Assembly: GCA_026260175.1 (NCBI GenBank) | Contig: JAKCWW010003219.1 | Span: 3,438-49,791, forward strand | DNA length: 46,354 bases | Origin: Reticulitermes lucifugus | Lineage: Eukaryota; Arthropoda; Insecta; Blattodea; Rhinotermitidae | Direction: 5' to 3' | Part shown: positions 20,491 through 31,030 of the stretch, in pieces | Numbering within the stretch: the first letter of the stretch is position 1 | Layout of the letters: every line of letters starts with the position of its first letter | Notes under the pieces: model-generated | Database searches by the model: none | What the model was told of the DNA's origin: nothing | What the model saw: only the letters and a program-made list of their open reading frames with translations | Position numbers and translations under genes: made by a program

Positions 20491-22863
20491 AGTTTATTTG
20501 TACTGCAGAGGAAACTCTCCCTCCCAGTGTGTAGATTGTCACTGTCACAGTGACCTATAAACAATGATGGCCTATGTTTTTTATAACATTTAATATACTC
20601 GTATACCCAAGAGTACGTTTGTAATGAAGTTGTCACAGTACACACCACAACAGTGCTGCTGCGTGTCTGTTGGTGCATACAGCATTTTGATACATTTTGA
20701 TGTAGTGTGGTAGCTTGTCTTTTAGTACCAACTTGTGACTGAATCACTGATTGTGTTGTGCTTGTGTGACATGAGAAGTGTCACATTTTTTTCCTTGTAC
20801 ATATGGAACATCTCAAACATTCAGATGATTATATTCCTCCATATATTTAATGTAGTTTACAAAGTAATGTTCTTATATGGACCTCACTGTCTGTGTAGTT
20901 TGTAAATATCTATGGTGAAACATACAGAATTCTGCAGATGCAGCTGTTAGTGTAAACCAGGTCTTGGTTCATTTTTAGGGGTACAGATGTGGTCGTCATA
21001 ATGACACAAGGGTTTGTATTGCGTGAATTGTTGGTTGCTCGTTTTGGCATGCCTGACAGAATACAAGAATATAATTGGCTGTTGAGGTAATACACACAAA
21101 TCAATTTACGGACTGAGATTATTCACTGCCCCAGACTCAGTACTGTAACCCTGTTGTGATCTGAGATTCAAGATACAGTCATTGATTGACAAAGCAACCT
21201 AACCAAAGCACAGCTTGTTACTCATTATCTTCAGTATTGTGTACAGGATTATTAAATAATCCCAGAAGTTATGTGAAATTGTGCAATCAGTGATTCAGGT
21301 GCTCAGCAGTGTGATAATGTGAATATGCTCGATGTTGTCAAGCCACAGCATGTGTGACCACAAGAAATACAGTTTATGGTGAACACATCTCTCTACCTTT
21401 CTGCAGTTTGTAGATTGTTGTAGTCAGCTGAGAGGTTGTTACCAATGCACTCCTTCCTGTATTACAGTGGTGTTGGAAGTACTTGTTTACTGTAGTACAC
21501 TGGCTGATTAGGGTGAAAGACTTCTGGTAATTTTTCAAGAAGTATGTCAATTGAATTTAGTGATAATTTTAAATATAAATGACAGCTCTGTTGTTACCTG
21601 TTCCAAGAATTTGGCTGTTATTACTGGGGAAAAAATCAAACTGCCTGTATCATAGCGGATAATTCCAGTCATGAATGACAGCATGAAAAATGCAGCAGGT
21701 TCAGGACAGCAATTTGGTAACACTGAGTTTCCTGTGTATGCTGGTGGAATATTACTGTTCTTGGCAAAGAGTATAATAATTTTTTATTATTAGGTGCCTT
21801 CATAAAGATTGTGTAGGAATTCAGTCTGCTCATCCGTGTGGAACAATTTTGATGCGATGTGACTGATTTGACAAAGTTCAGTATACCAGATGACATGAAA
21901 ATTTTATGACTATGTTTGTGTTTGAGCATGCTAGAACTCCAAAAGCATCTTTCATGCCTGATGAAACTTTATGTAGTTTCTTTACTGGTACACTGAGTGT
22001 TGTCAGGTATGTTAGTTTTAACCCACTGTTTATTATTTAATGAGCATAACTTAGGAATTTTTACATGTCAGGGAACTAACGCATCAATAAAATGTGAGAA
22101 ATGTTGAGGTAGTCTTGCCTCTTGGTTTTTTAAATAGGATTTTAAAGCCATGCAGTGTGCCACTTATGGAGGGCACAAGAGCTCAGATGGTGGTCTCCTG
22201 GATTTACACATTATGTAGAATAATGAATTTGTTCCACTATTACAGAGGAGCTTGCTGCCTCCACATCCTTAGGGTAATTGAATTTGGTTTAGGTTGCTGC
22301 TGAAAAGATTGGGAAGAAATATGTAGATTATTTAGGAAGGTTGCATGTGTTCTGGGCAATCGGAGCCAGTGAAAATTGAGAATTTGAAATGAGACAAAGG
22401 GCCCTTTTTAGGTCCAGAGAAGGTAAGAAATGAGAAGTCATTGTGTGACGGCTGGTTATTTTGTGTAATATGTACCTTAGTGTATGAGTATGCTCTCTGG
22501 ATAGAATCAAGTTTGTACTGTCTCCCACTTTCTTACTAAACTACTTTTTTTATTGTCATTGTAATTGTGTCTCATATGAAACATTGATTTTCTGTCTTCA
22601 CTTTGCAATGGTCGGCAGTCATTTCCAGTTTGTGTTTTACATATATGGTAATACAGGTACAAGGACTGAAAAAGTATATTCCAATGCAATACATGTATTT
22701 TTTCAAATGCATTCTTTGCAGTTTCCATACGTAATTGGCATTGATGTTCATTTATTGCAGACAAAAATCCACTGTTTTAGCTACAGGATCATTGCTATGA
22801 AGTTAACTATACTGTAGAATAAATTACGAGTATTTTCCCGTACATTTTGTTAAATATTTTTGA
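20491..22863. other. Intergenic, no gene recognised
   Basis: Only short frames without family resemblance. A half-copy of palindromic family P (AGAGGAGCTTGCTGCCTCCA) lies at about 22240-22260. Confidence 0.45.
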
Positions 22864-23568
22864 AAAGTATATTTTACTCTTATCAGTAGTACAGTCACAA
22901 CCAACATATACACTTGCGATGCGTAATCAGGCTACCGGTTTCAGCTCAAAGAGCCATCATCAGGCCTATGACAGAAAACTATGAAAATCAAACTCCATAC
23001 ATTTGATAAGAGGAAAAACTCCCCCCCTTTTTTTGCAATTGCATATATGAATTTATATATCAGTATATAAAAGTGCTGCCTAAGAGAAGTGTATGTTAAA
23101 ATGTAAATATTATAAAGATGTAAAATATTAAAAAAAACATAATTATAAAAATGTGAATATCAAAAATATAAAAAATGGCGTCAGACCATAAGATGTGGAT
23201 GTATGCACGGCAGTACTAATGTAAAAAACCAATGTCAGTCCTGTACATTACATGCGGATCTTTGTGCGACCAGATAAATTGGTCCTTCGGGTAGATCACT
23301 TTTGTACACTTTTCTTGCACTCCTGGTATTTCATGTAGTATCCACGCGTGTATGAAATTCTAGGTTTTTATTTTGTGTGGATACTTTACAGGAGTTTGCG
23401 TATTAGGCACGTATTTTCGCTAGTTTTTATGTTGTTTTAACAGTACTGCTGTATTTACGGTCAACTGTCATAGGCCTGATGATGAGCTGAAACCAGTAGC
23501 CTGATTATGTGTGGGAAGTGTATGGGTTGGTTGTGACTGTACTACTGATAAGAGTAAAATATACTTTT
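22864..23568. mobile_element. Foldback element, about 105-bp arms, 705 bp long
   Basis: The left arm (22864-22974) and right arm (23465-23568) are inverted copies over their whole length. Outer ends are AGTATATTTTACTC and its mirror; both contain GGCTAC(C/T)GGTTTCAGCT in some orientation. The 490-bp centre is AT-rich with no reading frame. Each arm contains CTGATGA ... GAAAC (minus strand 22938-22963; plus strand 23476-23493). It could be a MITE or a pair of inverted retroelement ends. Confidence 0.75.
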
Positions 23569-25685
23569 GCATGTACATACCAACAGGGATGTCTGATATT
23601 AAAATAAAAAAATATTTTTGACATAAAAATGTTCCAAATAAAAGCTGTAACTAAGAGACTGTTTCCTCTCTTGTACCAGTTGTTTGTGTGATGGGCCTTT
23701 CTTTGTAGAAAACTGATGTCATTAGAGCTTTATGTATATTAGGGGTTTAATTGGACCAATATGAACTAAAATAATTTATCCAGCAAGTACCAAATTCCGT
23801 TTAAATTGATCAGTTATTTTCAGAGAATCGTGCAAAATGTGCACAGTGTTTCCATTCTGCTTTTATTTAATTTTGTAGTGCAAGTAACATGATCAGAACA
23901 ACGTACTTTAAAATGTAGATGGCCACATATTTGTTTGAGGTATTACCTACACCTCTCAATCTGACATCAACCATCTTGTCTAATGAGAAATACAAATACA
24001 GCTGCACAAGATGTTCATTTAACTGAGCTTGTGATATGAGAAAACACTCGTTCTGTTACACATGTGTCTACTTATTTATAAGATAATGTTTTATGTGCCA
24101 GTCTTTAGAATGCTGGCTGGACAGAGTCCTACTCATTGTGCTGGTTGCATACAAAACCACCATGCTGATATATGCAGCTATGCTATACAAACATGTGGCA
24201 CTCATTCTTTGCACGTTCAGTGTCGTTCAGTGTCGTAGTTTCTTACAATACTGTTTAGTATGTTTATCAGTTATTGCCACTGTTTAGCTTCTGTGGGACT
24301 GTATACGATAGGTTTCTTAGACACAGAGGAAAACATTACCTTACCAGTTTGTACTTCAGAACTTCTATGAACTATATTGCTTATGCCATGTTTGGTATGG
24401 TCTAGAGAGATTAAAGTGTATTCTTTCTTCCACACCATCCCTTCTGATCAAGAAAACTTACTGCTCTGTTGGTAACAGGACAGTCATCAAACTGCCAAGT
24501 AGTGGAACTGTGTCACAATAATCAAGTATTTCTTGTGAGGTCCATGTCTGTGACAGTATGTGTACACTGACTGCCATTTCTATTAATATTGAGTGATGGC
24601 CTGCGCAAGTGAGTGCACGTTGTGGCCTTATTTGTAAGAGTAATGGCTTTTAAAACAACTTGTTCATTTTTGTAATTGTCCAAAAGCACAATTATCTTGT
24701 AACATGTGCGACTGTGTGTCCTAGCAATGTTTGTACTGCTGTTAACACAAATACCATGTCCATCTCTCTGTTTGAAATGAAGCATTACATTAAAATTTAA
24801 AAATGCATTCAGTTGAAATATGATCACTGTACAAGGTGTGTTTAATATCATCCTACTCCATCCATCTGACCATCTGATGTACTGCTCTAATTAAAAACTG
24901 AATGTGGAATACAGGACTACGTTGACTAACCAGTGCTGCTGCAAAGAATCTAGTAGCATTTATCTAACAGTGATAAATGCCCGCAAGTTGACTTTCAGAT
25001 TGGTAATCTTAATTCAACAAAATCTGCATCTTATACAAGTTTCATGTATCAAGTGAACACGGAGGAAGGTGAATGATACAGAGTGATGTCAAGTTAAGGT
25101 TGACACACGTTTTGTAACACTTCCACAGAAATGGCTTGCAAACTATCCCAGTCTACGTATGTAAACTGTATTACTCTCCAAGGTTATGTTTTATGACAGT
25201 TCGGTTGTTCTGTGTAATTTCAGCATTTAACTTTTTATCCATTCAGTGGTATAGTCTGTCATAGATTCACAAAAGCTGTTGTACTTAACCATCGTTACAT
25301 AGAGTGACAAGTTAAAATTATGACATTTTAGCTCCTTTCAGTGGCAGATGTTTTGAATAAGAAAACTTCCAAACTATACAGCATTGTCACCCACATACAC
25401 CAACAAATGCACACAATTTATATGAAGTCACAAATCAGCAATATACATTAACTCTCCTACATGTTTGAGTTTGTAGTATACAAGAATCTTTTAAAAAAAA
25501 ATAAACTTTTATGTTCTATACTGCTTACATCCCACAGCACTGACATATTTTAGTAGTTATTTTGAAACTCTCCATTAGTTAGAGCCCACGATGTTTTGCA
25601 TTACTGTAGATTAACAACACTTACTGCTGTCATCCAGTGCCTGTGACGTCCCACGGATTTCAGTCGCCAACTGGAAAACCTTTCA
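23569..25685. other. Intergenic, no gene recognised
   Basis: AT-rich sequence with short frames only. No repeat unit, exon or RNA gene was recognised. Confidence 0.45.
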
Positions 25686-25943
25686 GCATGGTGCAGTTGG
25701 TCAAAGGGTAGTGACTAGGTTGTGGGCTGGATTATCCGGGGTTTGAATCTTGGCACGGGCAAGAGATTTTCTCTTCTCCAAAACGTCCAGACCCAGCCTC
25801 CTATTCAATGGGTACCGAGGGTAAAGCGGCTGGGGTGTGAAATTGACCGCTCACCTCCATCTAGTGCAGAGGTTACGAATGAGTGGGGCTATACCCATAC
25901 TCCCCCTATATGCCTTCATGGCGAGGACAGGGGCAACTACTTT
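25686..25943 (+). mobile_element. tRNA-derived SINE (family A)
   Basis: The head GGTGCAGTTGGTCAAAGGGT and B-box region GATTATCCGGGGTTTGAATC are followed by the body CCTCCTATTCAATGGGTACC and tail CCCCCTATATGCCTTCATGG. It runs directly into a LINE tail at 25944 without a poly(A) or visible target duplication. Confidence 0.8.
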
Positions 25944-26160
25944 GAAGACCCAGGCGTTGATGGGAGGATAATATTAAAATGGATCTTCAAGAAGTGGGAT
26001 GGGGAGGCATGGACTGGATTAATCTGGCTGAGGATAGGGACAAGTGGCAGGCTCTTGTGGATGCGGTAATGAACCTTTGGGTTCCATAAAATGCAGGGAA
26101 TTTCCTGACTATCTGGTAGTTTATCAGGAAGGACTCTGTTCCGTGTAGTTAGCGAAGGAA
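25944..26160 (+). mobile_element. 3' tail of a non-LTR retrotransposon
   Basis: The + strand encodes [32 protein letters not shown] and VMNLWVP followed by TAA. This is the widespread C-terminal tail of insect LINE reverse-transcriptase proteins. One TGA interrupts it before WEDN. The 3' part up to CTCTGTTCCGTGTAGTTAG is shared with the copy at 39228-39552, so both are ends of one family. It is too short and broken to be active. Confidence 0.72.
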
Positions 26161-26777
26161 TTATGTCTGACCCAAGGACAGCGTCTCGTTAATTTCTTAC
26201 CGAATTCGTTGAAATATATCGCGAAAATCCGTGTTTGTGGGAAGTGAAGTGTAGGAAATAATTTTGTTGGGGTAAAAATTACAGTTATAAGAACCTGACA
26301 GTGCACATACGGGTAAAGTTGTTACGCAAATACTTTATGAAGTTGCTTTCGAATAGAATTAAAAGGGCTGAGACGGTATTGCTCGGGTGAACTAAGTTAC
26401 CACATCGTGCTCACAGTGCACTTGTATCATGCACTGCTAAGTTGTTGCAATTTTTTTTTCTGGTATGTCTTTCGACAGCAATATACAATGCAAAGTTGCA
26501 GCCGGCTGATGACAGAACTCTCATCCGTTTAAGGGTGGGGGAGGAGGGGAAGGTGGTTAGAGGAGGAAAGATTCATACCAAGAGAAGGGGCGGAAGTGGA
26601 AACGTGACTTGTAGTTCTCTTATTGTCCCAAGTTGTAGATCTGTTGATCGTGATATAGATTACCAAAACTTGAAGTTGAAGTATGAATTTAGCTCCGCTG
26701 ATAAATTAGTATGACACTGTATTTAAGAACAATAGCTTTTTGAGATTTGGGGCTGTCAGTGGTATTGATGAAGATAT
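26161..26777. other. No recognised gene, CpG-richer
   Basis: Start of a CpG-richer block reaching to about 30.2 kb. No exon could be supported. Confidence 0.4.
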
Positions 26778-26959
26778 AAATCTTCTAAAATCTGATGAAT
26801 TGTCGATTGATAGAGACCGACGTTTCGGAGGAGCTTGCTGCCTCTACCTTCAGGGTCCAAGAATACTTGGGCCCTGAAGATGGCGACAGCAAACTCCTCC
26901 GAAACGTGTAGGAACTATTGACCAGTCGACACCGCGCCATATCCCAGAAGACTTGAACC
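26778..26959. mobile_element. Palindromic repeat family P, copy 2
   Basis: The right end ATATCCCAGAAGACTTG pairs with a decayed left end AAATCTTCTAAAATCTG. Inner arms GACGTTTCGGAGGAGCTTGC and CAAACTCCTCCGAAACGTG pair across a centre that is itself palindromic (GGGTCCAAG ... CTTGGGCCC). The + arm has CTGAAGA (26874-26880) and GAAAC (26901-26905); the - arm has CTGAAGG and GAAAC. Confidence 0.75.
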
Positions 26960-27061
26960 TTCAGAATTAAGTTTATATCAAATCATATACCAGATCGAAA
27001 ATACTTCCGACTAACGTATGCGTGCAAGGTTTTAGGCTCTCACAGAGGTGTTGCTACAGTT

Positions 27062-27223
27062 TCAAGTCTTCTGGGATGTAACGCTGTGTTGTTGGGCCAG
27101 TACTTCCGGGCGTTTCGAAGGATTGTTGTGCCTCCATCTTCGGGTTCAAGCATTCGACTACTTGACCCTAAGAGGCCGGGAGTTACTCGCCCAACATCAC
27201 AGCGTCACATCCCAGAAGACTTT
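27062..27223. mobile_element. Palindromic repeat family P, copy 3
   Basis: AAGTCTTCTGGGATGT with ACGCTGTG and TGTTGGGC at the left end is mirrored at the right end (GCCCAACATCACAGCGTCAC then ATCCCAGAAGACTT). The centre carries CTCCATCTTCGGGTTCAAG. It lies only 102 bp from copy 2. The outer arms are better conserved than the centre. Confidence 0.8.
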
Positions 27224-29936
27224 AATCTTAAAGCTTATGCGGATAAATATTTATTGGTATGACATACTGAGTGATGTCGGAGCTCATGATTGAGTAGTAA
27301 CGAATGCCACGGTTGGCTACTCTGCAGCTTTTGTTTGTGTGGCAGGCCTGTCCGCTGGAGGCTAAAGGCCAGTGCAAGGACGTGCAGCTTGAGTCAGCAC
27401 TGGTCCGTCGTCACATGTTGCAGGTACGTGGAAAGTAACCGGCATGATAGACAAGAGATTTTGACTTCCTCGGTGTTGTGGTGTATAACAGAATTTATCT
27501 GCATTCCAGAGATTTCTCGTGCGACTAAACCAAGGATTTAGAATATATCATTGGCTAATACAACAGTTGTTTCAAATAAAATCTACGTATAAATACAGAG
27601 TAAATAACTATGAGTATTGACACGCAGAGTGAAAGATAATTAACTCACGAACCATCAACATTCCTACATAGTTTCTATGTGTTTTACGAGGGTCGGCCAG
27701 AAAAGAAGTTTACATGGCGTGTAATGTAGCTAAAGAACGTGCAGTGATTGTGCTTATGAAAGGGAATTCGTGGCTGACCGATATAGCTTCCAGCGCAGAA
27801 GCGAAGTCTAAACGGCCACAAATTTAAAAGTACGATCGCGAGGTGGAAATGGTTCTGGCATTTACTAATAGCACATGACACGGACTTCTGTCAACAGGGG
27901 ATAGAGAAGTCTGCCCCACGAGATGATAAATGTCTCAGTTGTGGCTGGGACTATGTGGAAAATCAGTGCGGTGGTAATAGTTACATCCGAACTGTTCTTA
28001 GGCCTATCAGAGTTGAAAATAACTCTGAGTGTATGCAATGTAAACGTATATTCTGCCTGACACTTTGGCTACCGAACCTATTTTACTCGGTCGTTCCGCG
28101 AGGTACGAAGCTAATATCTCGTGTATTCTCACTTATGAGAGTCACTAGCGGGTTCCGCAAAATCTGAAGTTAATTTTCCTTCCCTACCTACTGATGATGC
28201 TGGAGTTACAGAGCGTTGGTGTCATACCGCGGTGTTTGCAGCGCTGTTAACTTTTGCTTGGCGTGACGCCACCCGTGGCTCTTGTGGTACCTCCTGAATG
28301 ACCCTGCGTGAGTCACCGGTGTACTTCATGGTAGCCAGCGTGTTAATAACATACTTTTTTAACGAGGCAATTTGTACAAATTATGAGATAACAGATACTA
28401 ATTTTAATGCTGGCTGAAATACGTTAATGTGATCACCCTGCACTTTGTGTGTTTCGCGCAGCTGATCATAGGAATAGTTATGAATTGTGACCGAATTCAA
28501 TTTACCTCCTGTTTGCCCCAACGACTTTGAATTTCTTGAATGCTCGCTTAACAAGCCCTTGGTATAGAGCAGTGTTTCTCACACTCCTGATACTGCAATT
28601 CGGTATACAGTACACGCAGCCCTCGCTTTGCAGAGGAAATTTCACTCCTACAAATTTTTATGAAGAAGCCGCGTACCCTTCGCGAGGTTCATCATCATGC
28701 CGGGACACAAACACAGTAACACAGAAGGAAAAGGAGAAAACGTAAAATTTATTCACATCAGATACAAAAGTAATATTGTAACTACATCACAAAGAACTGA
28801 AAAAACAAACGCAGTTTTAGAATGCGTATATAAAGATGATGTTATATATTTGAGTGACACTTGTGGAAGCAAATTCAGAGATTATGTAATAAGATTAGTT
28901 TAAATTTTTCGCAATTTCATTTTCGAGTGAGAGCAACGGTGACGAAGAAAAGCGCTTCGAACTAGTCGTTTCTCGAAGGTAGTTTTTTTTTTAATATCAG
29001 TTTCAGCTTTGAGAGATTTTGCTCCTTCGAAGTCACTATATATTTATCAGAACGGGCCTTACTATTATGGCATTAAGGTACATAACAGGCTTCCTTGTCA
29101 AAAAAGGATCTATCTCACAATATCACACAATTTAAATCGTCTCTGAAAAGTTTTCATCAACATTCATTTTATACATTAGACGAATATTTTAATTACAAAG
29201 AAAATTAATTTCTACGAGTACATAATGAACTGTTATTAGACATACTCTGTTTTATATGAATTTCGTCTACGACATTGTAGATATATGTTTTAATACATGT
29301 GACGAATTGTATATAAAATTAATTTCTGTTGCTTATTTTATTTAAATTATAGCATAATTAAGGCTGCTGTTGATTTTTGTCAAGTTGTTGTAATGTTCAC
29401 ATTGTCCTATTAAGAAAACCGATTTGATTTTTGATTCTTTCAATTTTTGTAATGCTGACATTGTTCTGTTTGTATAATGAATTTGTTTATTTTATGAAAC
29501 AATGTGTGAAAGTTTTATGAGATCCCATCCTTATGTACACAATGACTAGTTCTATATTTATCTTGATATAGAACCATTATATATTGTTATAATGATAAAT
29601 TCTACATCCAATGGTTTACCTATTAAGGATCTCTAGAATGTATGATAATAAATAAATAAACAAATTAATGAACTGTAACGGGGGTACTCGACGTCGCCAA
29701 CGGGTCTCGCGTATTTCACGGAGTTGACCCTCACCATGACCAGCAGCGGCGAGAGACCGTCGAAAATAGCTGGGCCGGGTTCAGCCGCACGCGCTAGTAT
29801 CGCTTCGCGCCGGCCCTGATCAAGCCATCCTCTCATGCAATGCTGTACAGTGTTCGATACAGGTGGCATTTATACTTTCTATGCCCTTTTCCAACCGTCA
29901 TTTAACGCATAATGGTATTGGTCAGGTTCTCTATTC
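27224..29936. other. CpG-richer intergenic block, no secure gene
   Basis: Apart from the doubtful exon at 27304-27423, no coding signal was recognised. TTACGAGGGTCGGCCAGAAA at about 27684-27703 resembles a mariner-type end but no partner end was found. AGCAGTGTTTCTCA at about 28568 resembles a hAT end, also without partner. The block may hold the 5' region of VAT1. From about 28980 to 29680 it becomes AT-rich. Confidence 0.4.
27304..27423 (+). CDS. Possible first exon of a secreted protein (uncertain)
   Basis: ATG at 27304 opens 40 codons that end in CAG|GTACGT, a good splice donor. The start MPRLATLQLLFVWQA looks like a signal peptide and is followed by ACPLEAKGQC. It lies in a CpG-richer block. 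I do not recognise a family and found no partner exon before VAT1. Joining it to the VAT1 acceptor at 30961 would hit a stop at once, so it could only be an upstream untranslated exon there. A chance frame remains likely. Confidence 0.2.
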
Positions 29937-30212
29937 GGGATAGCCGGATTTGCTTAGTCCATATAGTGACTGGCCTATAGGCTGGACGATCCGGGGTTCG
30001 ATTCCCGGGAGGTGCAAGACATTTTTCTCTGGGCTCTGGGGCCCATGTAGACTATTATGCAATGGGTACCGAGTGTTCTTTCCCCGGAGGTTAATGCGGC
30101 CGGGTCGTGAAGTTGACCAGTCCCCCTCATCTAGGACAGGTTAAGAATGAGTGGATCTAGACCTCTGCTCTCTGTGTCTGCCTTCATGTTGTGAACAGGG
30201 ACAACTGCACCC
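29937..30212 (+). mobile_element. tRNA-derived SINE (family A)
   Basis: The head TAGTCCATATAGTGACTGGC and a well-kept B-box GATCCGGGGTTCGATTCCCG precede the body CAATGGGTACCGAGTG and tail CTGCCTTCATGTTGTGAACA. It is one of the younger-looking copies, as its CpG-containing B-box is intact. Confidence 0.82.
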
Positions 30213-30355
30213 CGTTTCATAGTCCATAGCTCAGAGTGAACCATGACATTTATTTCAGTAATGTATAATCACGTAATGTAACGTTTGAAGCAAAATGGTT
30301 GCAGTGCTGACATAAAGCACAATGTGTGGCATCAATTGCCCGACTAGAAACAGTA

Positions 30356-30670
30356 CAGGTTCTCCCCGACTTACGAACAGAATACAGAATACTATTAGCA
30401 CCTAGCCAGAAGTCGAATTGGTCGTAAGTCGAAAATACGAAATGAAGCGGAATATACACCCTTCAACAAGTTGAGGGGTATTCAAATAAGTAGTCTTCCT
30501 GTTGCAAAATAATAAGAACAGAGTTTCTTAAACAAAATGTAAAAAGTTTAATATGTCATAGGAAAAATATAAGTTAACAAACAGGCAAAAAATTGAAACT
30601 TTCTTAAGGAAATTTTGATTGTAACTTCAGTTGGTCGTAAGTGACATGGTCATAAGTGGGGCAGTACCAG
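30356..30670. mobile_element. TA-flanked MITE (pogo/mariner type), 315 bp
   Basis: The left end CAGGTTCTCCCCGACTTACG and the inverted right end CTGGTACTGCCCCACTTATG are terminal repeats. TA flanks both sides (30354-30355, 30671-30672). GGTCGTAAGTCG inside the left part resembles TTGGTCGTAAGTGACATGG inside the right. No transposase is encoded. It lies about 300 bp before the VAT1 start exon. Confidence 0.75.
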
Positions 30671-30961
30671 TATCTAAATATGTGTCTTTACACCTTGCTC
30701 TAAACCGCAACAAGGAGCTCTGTGATGTAAACAAATCCTATAATTGGGGGAGCAATTTAGTTTGTGCAGAGTACTTCTGACTGTCAGTCAGGAAGTGCCA
30801 TGTGCAAATCTGTGTCTGTGGACCAGATCATTGCCCTTCTGTCGCTGGGGCCTTAAAATAATCTCAATGACATCCTCCCAACTTGCAGTTTGTAATCATT
30901 GTATGACCTGCGGACAGAATGGACACTAATCAGCCATCTTTGATTGTTTTGCTTTTTCAGG

Positions 30962-31030
30962 ATGGCATCAGCAGGTGAGGCAGTGCGCTCGGTTGTTCTG
31001 ACTGGGTATGGTGGATACGAGTGCCTCAAG
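30962..31030 (+). CDS. VAT1: VAT1 exon 1 (start codon)
   Basis: 23 codons from MASAGEAVRS to YECLK, ending at AAG|GTGAGA in phase 0. The preceding TTGCTTTTTCAG at 30949-30960 is a strong acceptor, so an upstream 5'UTR exon is likely. Intron 1 is only 79 bp. Confidence 0.85.
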
